Positions 33,436 to 45,067 of a DNA stretch of 64,000 nt are shown here, one piece after another. The stretch lies in assembly GCF_008831285.2 (NCBI RefSeq), contig NC_045143.1, positions 8,875,503 to 8,939,502 of the forward strand, given 5' to 3'. This stretch comes from Nymphaea colorata. Lineage: Eukaryota; Streptophyta; Magnoliopsida; Nymphaeales; Nymphaeaceae. The position numbers were made by a program, and so were the translations under genes. Position 1 is the stretch's first letter; the number at the start of each line of letters is the position of its first letter. The notes under the pieces were generated by a model. The model saw only the letters and a list, made by a program, of their open reading frames with translations, ran no database searches and was not told the DNA's origin.

Positions 33436-35664
33436 TCACCAATAATCATTGCATGAACACAGGCCACCTCTGAAGTGATGAAATCTGCTGCGATCTCTGA
33501 TGATGATCTCTCTGTTGTAAACCTTAGCAATGCTTTTGAGAGCTGAATGGCAATCGCGGCAGACCCTCAGGTTCTTCATGATGTGAATAGGCACATTGGC
33601 AGGTAGACTTATAAGCCCGAAGGCAACAGCCATCTTCTCGCTGTGAAAGAACAGGGCATGTTCCTTTTCTTCATCATCAATGTCAAGAAGAACATCCGAC
33701 GTTATCGGAACATAGCCAGCAACCATCAGCTGCCTTGATATTTCACTGATCATCGCCTGGATTTGTTCAAATCGAGGATGAGTTTTATCCCCAGCGATGA
33801 ACTCATGCACTCCACCATGCACCATGATCGAGCTACGGCCACATTCCTTCTTGATCCCTGCATTTTCCATCCTCTCTCTGGTTTTTGAAGCATCATACCA
33901 TTTCCCCATGCTTGCATATATATTGTACAAGATCACATAAATAGCATCTTTGTGAGGTTCCAAGTCTAGCAGCTTCTTTGCTGCCATCTCTGCTAAGAAA
34001 ACATTATTGTGTGTTCTACAGGCAGCCAACAGGGAAGCCCAAATTATGGCATCAGGCTCCATTGGCATACTGGTTATTAGCTCTTCTGCCTCCTTCAGGC
34101 GTCCAGCACGGCCAAGAAGATCAACCATGCAACCATAGTGCTCAACTTTTGGTGTCAACAGATAAGTATCTTGCATCTGTTTAAAATGCAGACGACCTTC
34201 CTCAACAAGTCCTCCATGACTACAGGCGGTTAAAACACCAACAAGTGTGATATCATTTGGCTTGATACCTGCTCTCTGCATCTTAGCAAAGTGATCAAGT
34301 GCAGTCTTGGGTCTGCCATGCATTGCAAGTCCTGAAATGATCGCCGTCCATGCCAACACATCCTTCTGGGTCATGGAACCAAAGACAAGCATAGCTTCAT
34401 GTATCCTCCCGCATTTGGCATACATATCCAACAGCGAAGTTCCCAAGAACACATCTGTTTCGATCAAATTAACTATGATGAATGAGTGGATGATTTTTCC
34501 CGCGTCAAGGGCACCCATGTTTGCACAAGCAGAGAGTAAGCTAACCATCGTATAACTGTCTGGTTTCAAATTCGTCACACGCAGATCGCAGAACAGAGTC
34601 CATGCTTCCTTGTACTGACCAGATTGTACGTGACCCGCTATCATCGAATTGAATGAGATGAGATCTTTAGTTGGCATCTGGTCGAAAAGCAGGCGTGCAT
34701 CTTCCACCTTACCCTCTTTGCAATATCCATCTATGATGGAATTGCAAGCAACCAAGTTCTTTCGAGGCATGTCATTAAACACTCTTCTTGCAGAGTAAAC
34801 ATCTTCACACTTTGAATACATATCTATTACAGAAACAGCCAAGCGATCATTCATTTCTATGCCTTCTTTATACGCAAACTGATGAACCCATTTTCCGAGG
34901 TCCAAATTTTGCAAACGAGCGCACATACGCAGCAGTGATAAAAGAGCAACAGAATCCGGCTTAACACCCACTGACATCATCTCTCTAAAGCAAAACATAG
35001 CCTCCATTTCTCGATTGCACTCAGAATACCCCCGTATCATGGTGGTCCATGAAACGACATTCCTCTCAGGCATTTCATCAAACAGTCGCCGAGCATCGTC
35101 AACCAAACCAACCTTAGCATACACGCCCACTAATGAAGTCCAAGATGCAACACTTTTAGCAACCATCCCATCAAAGACTCTCTTGGCATCATCAAGACGA
35201 CCAAATACTGAATACATATGGATCAAAGAATCCGCAATGAAGGTATCCGACTCGAAGCCAAAGCGAATGGCTTCACCATGTCCCCTCTTCCCAAACTGTA
35301 AGTCCAAGGCCAGAGCACAAGCCTTGAACAGGAAGGAGAATGTGTGTGAGTCGGGACGAAGGCCCTTCACCCTGAGCTCGCCATACAGATCAATCGATGT
35401 AGTCGGCCTTCCGTTCCTGGACGAACCTCGTATAATCGTATTCCACAAGTAGGTGCTGCTAGCATTTTGAACTTGTCTAAACAGAAGAAGCCCATAACTA
35501 TAATCGCCATGATCAGGGTCTACCAGGAAGGCTAGAAGATTGGCAAGTGAAGAAGGAAAAAGAACACCATTCACAATCATCTGCGCGTGGAACTGAGTGC
35601 ATTGTTTCAAGTGTGAAAAGATCGGGCAATGGGCGGCAGGGTTTGGTCTGCAGGAGTAGAGCAT
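33436..35664 (-). CDS. PPR protein, PLS class with E and DYW domains (organelle RNA editing factor)
   Basis: A single uninterrupted frame of 742 residues, as usual for plant PPR genes. Tandem 31-36-residue PPR motifs run from about residue 50 to 540 (for example NVVSWTTMIRGYSECNREME, DLISFNSMIAGHVQSGQYKE, DVLAWTAIISGLAMHGRPKT), in the P-L-S order. E/E+ motifs follow at about 550-650, then a DYW deaminase-like domain with HSE at 674-676, CRDC at 702-705, HH at 729-730, CSC at 736-738 and the terminal DYW. By family knowledge such proteins bind organelle transcripts and convert specific cytidines to uridine; the HxE and CxxC zinc-site residues are intact, so activity is possible. An in-frame TAA precedes the first Met with no earlier ATG in frame. 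The target site and whether it goes to mitochondria or plastids cannot be read from the sequence. Confidence 0.96.
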   Translation of the reverse strand: MLYSCRPNPAAHCPIFSHLKQCTQFHAQMIVNGVLFPSSLANLLAFLVDPDHGDYSYGLLLFRQVQNASSTYLWNTIIRGSSRNGRPTTSIDLYGELRVKGLRPDSHTFSFLFKACALALDLQFGKRGHGEAIRFGFESDTFIADSLIHMYSVFGRLDDAKRVFDGMVAKSVASWTSLVGVYAKVGLVDDARRLFDEMPERNVVSWTTMIRGYSECNREMEAMFCFREMMSVGVKPDSVALLSLLRMCARLQNLDLGKWVHQFAYKEGIEMNDRLAVSVIDMYSKCEDVYSARRVFNDMPRKNLVACNSIIDGYCKEGKVEDARLLFDQMPTKDLISFNSMIAGHVQSGQYKEAWTLFCDLRVTNLKPDSYTMVSLLSACANMGALDAGKIIHSFIIVNLIETDVFLGTSLLDMYAKCGRIHEAMLVFGSMTQKDVLAWTAIISGLAMHGRPKTALDHFAKMQRAGIKPNDITLVGVLTACSHGGLVEEGRLHFKQMQDTYLLTPKVEHYGCMVDLLGRAGRLKEAEELITSMPMEPDAIIWASLLAACRTHNNVFLAEMAAKKLLDLEPHKDAIYVILYNIYASMGKWYDASKTRERMENAGIKKECGRSSIMVHGGVHEFIAGDKTHPRFEQIQAMISEISRQLMVAGYVPITSDVLLDIDDEEKEHALFFHSEKMAVAFGLISLPANVPIHIMKNLRVCRDCHSALKSIAKVYNREIIIRDRSRFHHFRGGLCSCNDYW

Positions 35665-37020
35665 TCGAGGAAGAAATTGAGTGCTTGCAGAAGCTTCGTT
35701 TTGGCCTTACCAGGAGCAGCCGGTGAAATCGACCAAGCTGAAGTATCGAAAGCGATTTCATTAATGGATGGTTCGAGAAGAATAGACGTTTGCAGCTTGG
35801 GCATGCAAAGAATCGCACTCCCAAACACGACTGTGCTCGCAACGTTTATCCTGTCGCTGCGGTTCAGTTCAAAGCGTTCACCTGCAGGCCACTTTCATGC
35901 TTGATTATCAATTAACTTTTTTTTTTCCTTCCTGGATATTTTTTTGAAGAACTCATTTTTACCAATCAAGCTTTGTGTCACGTTTGGTAACGTAAATTAT
36001 TATTTTCGGAAAAAAATTAGTTGCAATTTTAACTTAATTTTTTTATTTTGTTCTGGAAAAACTCCCAAACGTTATCAAGGCCGCCAAACCCCTCATTTTT
36101 GTACGGTAAAATGTAGATTTCGACGCTTGAATTTGGCTTGAATAAAGCCTATCAACCCAATGAACTCATGACAAGCGGTGCACCCATCTAAAAAGAGCCA
36201 TCGACATTCGACAGGTCTGATAAATTTTTTCTTTTTAGATATTCAACACGCCAAGTCGCCGAACTCTATATATATATATAGTTTGTAAATATATACATAA
36301 AAAAATCATGAAAACTTGACTTTAGATCAAATCTCAAGTAGAACCATCTACCCATCATGTTTTCAATGATTTTTGTTTGAATATATATTTAATAACATTT
36401 ACATTCATCTATATGATTGTCAAGAAAACCAAGGATGAAGATAAAAGAGCCTGAAGTTACTGTTGATGAATCCCAGTCCAATCATTGAGAAAAGGAGATT
36501 GCTGGCATCATTTGATCAGTGTTCTTGGCCACCAAGAAAGAGACTCTTTGCGACATCTCAGCAGGTGGTGCTTTGCCGTGTGATGCACCTGCTGCCAGGA
36601 GGCGATCAACTAAGACTCTAAGAGGCTCTTTCTCTCATGCTAATTTGCTGCCTGTTTCACTCTTGCAGTCTTGTGCAATGGTATAAATGTATTCATGAGG
36701 TCCAATTTTACGAACATTCAAAATATAAGGAAAATCCAATGTGTAAAACAAGTTTATCAGCAGATAAATTTAAGACCATTCATAAATTTATTTTACAAAT
36801 TTTAAATCTACACATCAACATTGTCCAGTTGTTTTTAAATGTAACAATTTCAAATCTTTCGAGCGTATGCACATGGTTAAATTAGCCAGAAACAATTACA
36901 AGTAATTGAGAAGTCATATATATATATATATAATTTCAGTTCATTGAAGATGGGACAGCCATCAGGTTTGTTTCTGTGTACTGATACAGGTTGCGACGAT
37001 ATGGCTCTTTTATGTTGTTG
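35665..37020. other. Intergenic region between bZIP end and PPR start
   Basis: The PPR 5' flank (35665-35900) is open in other frames but shows no independent gene. The rest is AT-rich, with (TA)n at 36269-36282 and 36918-36932. A GC-richer open block at 36482-36588 on the minus strand may be an alternative last exon of the bZIP gene. A possible TIR pair near 35979-36082 (CACGTTTGGTAACG and CCCAAACGTTATC) is too weak to call. Confidence 0.55.
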
Positions 37021-40000
37021 CTAACCTGCATTCCATGAAACTGAGGCAGCGGGGCTGGCGTCTCCACCCCCAGATATTTGTTTCTGCAGATGCTCTAGGC
37101 TTGCCACCCGCAGCAAGGACGAGCTGCACGCAGCCTTGCTCGTGGAGCCATACACTCCACTATTAACAGTGGCAATGTTGTCGCGCACTTTTGCTCCATC
37201 AGAAGGTGGGTGGGAATGATGTGCCCCGTTTCTCGTTGGAGCAATGGATTCTGCAGTGCCGCGCGATGAAGATCCAGATAACTGTGTATTCAGAGATGAA
37301 AAATCGAATGTCTGGAAAAAAGGGCCAGCTCCAGTTACTCGCTTAACTGCCTCTTCAGCCATCTTCACCTAAAATGAGCTCCATTTAACCGTGGTTAGCA
37401 ACTGGTCCACTGGAAGCCAAAGACAGGCACAAATATCTGTCTCGGTTATGCCTTCCAGGAAAAAGTAACTAAAAGAAGAAAACATGCCCACAACGTACAA
37501 TAGAAATATAAAAGTAACTGAAACATCAAGATACAACTGGGATAATGTCTCAAGACAACAGTAAATTCAAATTGGAAGATACCATGATCCTTTCCCTTTC
37601 AAAAATCATTTTTAAGCAAAAGGAACTTTATAAATTATAGATATACGAAGATAAGAAGAAATGCAAATAAAAATGTGGTTGGATTTTCAGTAACAAAGAC
37701 GATCACTAGAATGTAGCATATGAACTAGCAGCTCACCTTGGCTCTCAATGTCTCAACATCTGCTTTTAAGATTCTATTGTTCACAGCAGCCTCACTGCAC
37801 TTGTGGTTTATATCTGTAAATCTCTTCAGCAATGAGGAGTTCTCAACTTTCAACTGCGCAACCTATTTATTACAAGCATAAAGTTATAATAAGTCCATTG
37901 CTGTTGAGAGAAATGGAAGTGCATGAAGATGAATGCAGGTAAAATGGGAACGTTAAACCGACCTGTGTCTCAAGTTCACTTAAATGTGCTTGTTTCCTTC
38001 GCCGGGAGCGCCTTGCAGACTCTCTATTAGAGAGCATCCTGAACCAAATGAAGTGGAACAGTAAAATGCTGTGGCATAGTCCAAAGAAAACCAACAATTC
38101 CTAGCATTTGCAAGAGATTCACCATCATGGCCCCACCAAATGGAAAAGGACAGAAAAAATTCAACAATGTTCACACTCCTAGCTAAAGTCTGATAGCTGT
38201 TAACAACACTTGCAATGAATATTTTCCATGCAAGAAAAATGACATATGAACACAAAGAAGTGTACAAGCAAAACAAACATAGATGGAATTTTTTCATATT
38301 TTTTACACGTAAAAAAAACTAAACGACATGCTTGTTGATCTGTTGTGGGATCCTCATAGTAGAAGTGGTTCTCCGCTGTTTCATATGCGGCAGCAAGCCT
38401 TGTCGGTCATCATATTTCATTTGCCAATAATAAACATTAGAGAACATTATTACCTCCGCATGCGCTTAACATCAGCAGTATCCTTTTGCCCAATCATCTC
38501 TGACTCTCCTTCAAGGTCATCATCATCATCATCTGATTGATCCTTCGAGGACCCGCTCCCAGCTGCCTTAACATAAGCATCTACACCTTTCTCAACAATA
38601 GGCATGGATGGAACCTGAATTGGGCTGTCGGCTGCCTTAACTTCAACTTTGGAGGGGCCTGCAGAAATTCACTGTGAGAGGACAAACAAAGAAAAATGCA
38701 CAGAACAGCACATCATAAGAGGCACCTACATAATTTAAAAGGAAGAAGTTGTTCCCCAAGTAAGACAGGGCAACCAGAGTTTACGCAGATAGAGTACAGT
38801 GCCAAGTGGAACACAGGCTTTGTACAGCTAAACAGTTTTTGAACCTTGCATACATCTTAGCATAGCTCAATAAGTGATGCAATGAAGGTACGATGCATTT
38901 TTGAAGAATCGAGTGGATTATTAATATGGAACTCCTTATTGTTGAGCAAACATAATATGACTCCACTTCGAATGAGCACTTATATGTGTCATCTGAAGTG
39001 TTGAGAAGCACTAAGTGTCATAGCATATCTTTGACCAAAATGCCTCTTCCATCAGACTGTAACCCCTAGGTAGGATGTGGGGAAGCCCATTGCTATTTCA
39101 TTCTACTCTATTCAACTATTGACCAGCATTTGAATTAACAGGAGTTAGATCAATCAATCAAATATTGACATGGGATGATTCGCTTTGATGAATCTCTTTG
39201 TGTATCCATGTGAAATGATGACAAAGACAAGAAATAATTTATGAATAAGATCAAAAACTATCCTTTTTCTTTAATCAAATAGATTTTAAGTTTAAGCAGC
39301 AAACTATCGTAACATAAAGCCTTTTATGGGAGCAGTACCTCACATTTAAAGGACCTAAAAGGCATGGGGTACAAGAACATAAACCAACTGTTAACGCAAG
39401 CAAGGAGCACCAGTTTCTTCCTGCTTTCCATTACTTTCTTACCTTCCAGAAAATCTAATAAACAATTCATCGTTTTTTCCCTCTCATAGTAGTGGTGCTG
39501 CTGAGGACCTGAGGCTACACTATCTGCACCCCCTAACATATACAGCTTTTGAGGATATGAAAAAAATATGCGCAGTCCAAGAATCAAACAAGAAGGTTTA
39601 TTGTGTGCATAGGCTGGAAAGATGGGTTCTTGTTTTGTTCTTGAAACCTCTTCTTTCCCCATTAAACCATCAAATAGTTACCAAATCTTACTACATCCGA
39701 AACATCATTAAAAGCACTTTCTCTGATGCCCCAAAAGCAAATTTGAGTGTCAAGGTTTGTCCGGTGCGTATGGCTCCAAGAGAGTGAGACAGAACCTACA
39801 TGACCCTGAATAGTGCACAACTAAAAATGACTAAAAACAACTACTTCCAGATGAGACCAACTACTCATGAGACAAAAAAATTTACCTTTATTAGATGAGT
39901 GAGAACATAACTCGGATCTTTCAGAACTGTGGTGCCCATTATCAGCCAGAGGAGGAAGATGTGATTTTACACCTGATGCCTGTGAACATGGTGAGAGAAT

Positions 40001-41708
40001 TTTATCAGCCATGTTGCTCATGGATAAATGATCACAAGTAGGCAATAGAGTTGCCAAGAGACATAAGCTGCAATAAGTTCAATCAATTGGATCACTGGGT
40101 ACCCAAAGCATGAAGCATGCTCCAAATTACTTGGGTCAGACATGGAGAACATCCTTTAACATACAAATGTAATTAAAAATTCAGGAAAATAAGAACATGG
40201 TTGAGAGAGAAGGTTCCATCCTTTGTTATTTAGACAACGGTTGGAAGCCTAGCATGTGGAAACCGGACATAGGCAGGAAGAAACATGACATGCCACCGAG
40301 AGATGGATTTTTGATGCTCAACTAAAGTATCTGAGAAGGCTACGATCCCAACTTTAAGTGTCTTTGAGATAGACCCACTCAAGGGAAGGAGATGATTGGA
40401 GGAAGGTCGTCCCAACAGGGCCTTTTTGAATACAGAAAAAACTTTGCATGCATAACCAGGAGATGCATCAGTCGTCATTGTAAGACGGACTGAACTGAGA
40501 TATAACAATAATATTAATGCATTCTTATGAGTAATAATAATAATATCGTAACTCTTTCATTGGTGTTTTTGGCCTTGCAGTTATAAACATACCCATGTCA
40601 GAAGGGAATTAAATGTCTCAGGTAGTCAAAAGAAAGGACACAATTATAAAACTATAGATGGATGAACTAGATTGTGAAACTGTAAACAGGTACCGCAGAA
40701 GCTGAAAATGCAGCAAATAAATAATCAGCCAGGACAGGATGAATAACGCAATATAGGGAGGATATCAGCTGTAAACAGACATGGTGCCACCATTTATATG
40801 TCATTGTGGCTGTTGTATTACAACGAAGCAAAATAGATGGATCATCTATGATTTTCAAAATCAACATAGTTTATAATGATTCTACTCAAGATTTATGGAA
40901 ATAGGAGGACCACAGGTAATACAGAAGACACTTGCACAAACACAAATCTATTTTTCACATTCTCTCTAGCATATAGTTTCAACACCAGCTACGAAAAAAT
41001 GTATTATACAGGTTTCAGATTATTTGATTAAAAAAATAATGGTTACAACTTTGACAAATCTGCATTATCCAAAAAGAGAAGGATAAAGCGGTGAAGCACC
41101 TGAAGTAGTTTTGTTACATCGCCTCAGATAAACTAAGATACGATGCGCGCTTTTATTATATGGTGATTCTTAAACAACAGAAGAAATTAAACACCTCCAT
41201 GTCAGATCCCAAAACGAGAAACATCTGTCAAAGCACCACATCTCGTTAACCAACATGCACACAAACGGCTCAAAACAAAAAGAACCACAAAACTGAACAA
41301 AGTTTCAGAAGGCAAGCAACTTATCGGGACCCACTCGCGCCAAACAAAAGAACCTTATTCTGAGAAGGAGAACAAAACAAACAAACAAACAAGCCATACT
41401 CGAGCCATGGCGACTGCCGCGCAAGCAAGATCAAGACGCTGCTTCAGAAGGGCCTGATAATTGGCTGAATCGACATGGGGCAGCGTCGAAGCGTTTTTCT
41501 TGCTCCCAAAAACACTTCCGACGAAGCTATTTGAGTCTCCGCCTCCGCCCCGTCCATCGAAGTTATTGATCTCCGGGGAAGAAGACGACGGGAACGAGAT
41601 AGAGGCGTTGCTGTGAAGGTGCCTCTGGAACGCCCATTCCGAGGTGTTCCTGCCCAACTCGCTTGAGCTTCCCGCATGGGAAGAAGCCGCCCAGAAGGAA
41701 TCTGCCAT
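37021..41708 (-). CDS. Group C bZIP transcription factor (Opaque-2/BZO2H-like)
   Basis: Plant group-C bZIPs bind ACGT-core promoter elements as dimers, often with group-S partners, and control storage-protein, amino-acid and energy-stress genes. Exons: 41708-41400, 39979-39886, 38658-38454, 38038-37963, 37862-37737, 37368-37021; 385 residues, all phases consistent. Seen: an N-terminal conserved block with SEWAFQRHL; an acidic patch ([16 protein letters not shown]) before the DNA-binding region; basic region [13 protein letters not shown] with the invariant N-x7-R at 207-215; a long leucine zipper ([19 protein letters not shown] onward); and the C-terminal [14 protein letters not shown] block typical of this group. 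The stop TAG lies within a donor-like CAGGTTAG, so a longer spliced form ending at 36482 is possible (419 residues). A CT-repeat leader lies just upstream of the ATG. Confidence 0.92.
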
Positions 41709-41732
41709 CTCCTCCGCAGCCTAAACCCTATC

Positions 41733-41754
41733 CAATTCTCTCTCTCTTTCCCAC

Positions 41755-41788
<34 letters not shown>

Positions 41789-41790
41789 AT
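41733..41790. repeat. (TC)n/(GA)n tract in the bZIP 5' leader
   Basis: An interrupted TC dinucleotide run lies 25-80 bases upstream of the bZIP start codon and reads as GA repeats in the sense direction. Such tracts are common in plant 5' untranslated regions; any regulatory role here is inference. Confidence 0.8.
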
Positions 41791-42689
41791 TCAGAAAGCG
41801 CAACGGTGAAAACGATCACCATGTTATATATCTGCAACTTTCCCAAATGTCTATTATCTATTCCCAAAATGACACCAACGTCCCCCTAAACGGATTAGGA
41901 CGGGGAAAATCGTGGGAGACCCCGCCGTGGGGTCCACCATGTGAGCAGATGATACCAACCCGCCAAATCACGTTCCATGGGACGATCTGAAATCTTGGCC
42001 GTTCACTTTTACGATGGACGGTAGTTAGGCTTCCATGATCTATTGGACGGAATGAAGCCGAGGATGTCAGATTGCTTTGAAAATGTGACAGTTGCTGACT
42101 AGATTCTTCGTCATCGGGGTACCGACCCACCTTTTTTTATTTTTAAGTTAAAAAAGATGTCAAGCGTTTATGAAAAAATCCAACCAACTTATTATTTCTG
42201 TCAACGGATCGGAACTAGATTTGTTGAACCAATTTAGAAATTAAATGATAAAGTTAGCATATCTTCAAGAAATCGGATCAGATTTGGTTTTTTAAGAAAT
42301 AACAGTTGATAGAATTCGATTTTAAATAAATATTTGACACAACAATATGCATCAATATGACTAGCTAAAATTTTTCTGCACCCAATATGTGTATACTTTG
42401 AAAGTCGGTTTTTAACATATCATAGAGCAATTCAGAATAATTTGTGTATTTCTAAAGGTTAGTTTGGTATCGGCTTGTGAATTTTTTTGGTATTTGAATT
42501 GGATTTAAAAGTTCGATCAGTCTCGGATTCAGATTGTGAGTCTAAGGTTGAGTTGTTTTAAGAAATCCTCATTAGCATAGAGTTTTCATGTTAAAAACCA
42601 TAGATTTAAAGTTTTATGTTAAAAAGTGTGGATCTGAAATTCATTTGGATATGAATCTGGTAAATTGAATGTGTTAAAGGATACCTCTT

Positions 42690-43010
42690 ATGACACGAGA
42701 TGACAACTTCGGCTCATGCTGCGCGGCAAGAACCTGATTGCTGCAAGCCTTCAAACCACCGAACGGAGCGCAAAGGTAGTTTGAGAAAACGAGTGTATAA
42801 AGAATGTTTGTGAATAAAGAAATATCGCAATGTATTCGCTTGGAAAATTAGTACATCACGAGAAAGATAAACAAGGATAATGATCTCGACTTTACTTATA
42901 TATAATGGCCGAGGCCTTCGATTCCGATCTGTAAACTTTTTCATCTTTTTGACGGCCTTATACAAACTAAAAATCTTTTTGTCGGCCTTATACAAACTAA
43001 AAATCTAATT
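42690..43010 (-). mobile_element. Diverged solo LTR related to the Ty3 element nearby
   Basis: The segment starts TGACACGAGATGACAACTTC and continues with TGCGCGGCAAGAACC, CTGCAAGCCTTC, CGCAATGTATTCGCTTGG and ATCACGAG, in the same order as matching blocks of the LTR at 44456. No internal region is attached, so it looks like a solo or truncated LTR of the same family, older or from another subfamily. Its right end contains a 30-bp tandem duplication (42942-43001). Boundaries are approximate. Confidence 0.6.
42942..43001. repeat. 30-bp tandem duplication
   Basis: Two adjacent units with core CTTTTTGACGGCCTTATACA and CTTTTTGTCGGCCTTATACA, each followed by AACTAAAA. They differ at one base, which points to a recent duplication relative to the surrounding decayed LTR. 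Confidence 0.9.
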
Positions 43011-43556
43011 AAGACAAAGGTGGTTGGTGGGTCATAAGCCTTCCGTTTCCAGCACTTTAATAATAACAATAATGTGTAACAAATTTTATATGATATGAAA
43101 TTTTGGAATAACATATATGGAATCGCACTACTATTATTTTTACCACATTTATTAAGAAAAGGCACAATACTTTTGTTTGAGGTTGCCAACCAATCGGATC
43201 TTCGACAGGTAAATGTTACTACGTCCAATCCAAATCCAGCTCCAAGTGGGTGGAGCACTCTAGGATCTAACCTGTTTGAATTGCTACTTATTTTATGACA
43301 ATTTGCAAAAAAGAAAAGAAAGTTGCCTAACAAGATCCGATGGTTGAAGATCTGACAAGAACTACAAGCATTCTTTTATTTTGGACCGGGGTCCACTTTA
43401 TTTTATGATATCCAGAATTTTAAGTTTAAGATCTCATATTTTATTATAGCGTCACATGGGTTCCTCATATTTTCATTTAAGAAGCTTAAATTTATCAATC
43501 CCACTGAAATCATTTTCCGGTGCCGTGAAAATCAAATTGCTTCAGTTATTTTTCTA

Positions 43557-43557
<1 letters not shown>

Positions 43558-43596
<39 letters not shown>
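43558..43596. repeat. (TA)n microsatellite
   Basis: Uninterrupted AT dinucleotide tract of nearly 40 bases in intergenic DNA. Confidence 0.95.
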
Positions 43597-43600
<4 letters not shown>

Positions 43601-44455
43601 TGAAGTTGGTAAAAGCGAAACCTCTTGGGGAACTAAGTTGATCATTCCATAGCCTGTAATTTACTTTTAAAAGACCAATTCAACCTTATTTTCATTCCAT
43701 AGCCCGAAATGGTACTGCTTCCCTAAAATCTTTAATGCATTACATCAAAAAATTAGAAAGAAAAAAAAAGTTGAACCTCAATTAGGAGGCAGAAAAGGGC
43801 AGCAGTTAAAATGAAAATCTATCAAAATAATGTGATAAATTCCAAATTTTTCATAGCCACAAAGATCGCTTTAAAAGTGTGGGCAGCAAGCATGTGCACG
43901 TGACTCCACCCATTTGGGCACCAAATGATATTAGAATTGAGTGGGCGAAGGGCAAAAAGATAGGAAGAAGAGAGAGAGAGAGAGAGAGAGTCCAACTGCC
44001 AAACTTAGAAAAACCTTTCATTTTTCGACCAAAGCTGCAGCGTAGTGGACCTCATTGGCAGTTAAGTCCAACCATTCCCTTCTGTCAATGGATTGAATCC
44101 GAATTAAATGCATTATTTTACGTATTTGATTTTATTATGTTCATGTATTCAATTTCATACATAGATGCAAATGATATTGTATTCGAATTCGATTTTTAAA
44201 TTCAAAAATCCAAATCAAATCAGAATCTAACTTTTCTAAGCCTGAAGTGAATTCAAATTTGATTTTTAACAATCCAATTTAGTTGCTAATTTTTAAATAA
44301 TTGGATGGGGTTCAAAATCTGATTTAAATGCTAATTTTGAAACATCCAAATCCTCAAATCTAGAACATCTGAATCATAGTCACATTAAGCGATGGATGCC
44401 AAAAACTTGTTCTCCCAAACATAATGGTTCCCTTGTTCTCTCCATAGTTTGGTAG

Positions 44456-44862
44456 TGTCACGAGCCGACTCTTTCGGACCGTGCGGCGCGGCAAACTCTT
44501 GCCAGTAAGCCGCAAGCCTTCGCCTCGTTCAAGTGGGCGCAGATTACTTGAACGCCTTTTCGAAAACACATGACACAAAATGCACAAAGAGTGGAAAAAA
44601 AACTCGCAATATATTACTTAAACAGTTGAACACATCACGAGGAAAAACAAGTAAACTTTTACACTTTACTTACAAATAATGACCGAAGTCGCTTACAAAA
44701 TTCTCATGCCGACTATTCAAAACAAGAAATCTCAATCTTACACTTGGAGCTGTTTTGGGAGGGTGCTCTGACACAAGTGAACATTTGAGCTTACACCAAG
44801 ACTCAACATAAACAAAGCAGCAAAAGCAAAGGACTACTATATAGATACGACACAAAGAAACA
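44456..44862 (-). repeat. 3' LTR of the Ty3 element
   Basis: On the plus strand it runs from TGTCACGAGCCGACTC to AAAGAAACA, bounded by TG and CA. It retains the 26-base segment (TTGCCAGTAAGCCGCAAGCC and following bases) that is missing from the other LTR. Confidence 0.88.
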
Positions 44863-44875
44863 GGCTCCCGCCTTC
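44863..44875 (-). other. Polypurine tract of the Ty3 element
   Basis: GAAGGCGGGAGCC on the minus strand sits directly next to the 3' LTR. It is purine-rich but interrupted, as expected for a decayed element. Confidence 0.5.
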
Positions 44876-45067
44876 AAATCAAGCGTCGTCTTCGGCGCTA
44901 GCAGCTTCATGATAGATTCTGACTTCTTCAGGATGGCTTCGCTTCAAACGAAAGGCATACTCCTATGTTGACTGGTCTTTGTCTACCCACCTGACCAAGT
45001 ATCGCTTCGGTTCACCATGGTAGTTGACTTTGTGTCGAAGGATTTGGTATAATTGTAAATCAGTGGC

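Larger units (their letters stand above)
41791..44450. other. Intergenic region upstream of bZIP
   Basis: The proximal few hundred bases (41800-42130, comparatively GC-rich) are the likely bZIP promoter. Beyond it lie AT-rich DNA, a diverged solo LTR (42690-43010), a (TA)n tract (43558-43596) and a (GA)n tract (43968-43990). I see no gene. Confidence 0.6.

Noticed and set aside
35015-35452. 145-residue plus frame opposite the PPR gene
   Set aside because: It is an antisense shadow of a long, clearly conserved coding frame.
35629-35904. 91-residue plus frame at the PPR start
   Set aside because: It overlaps the PPR N-terminus antisense and shows no family features.
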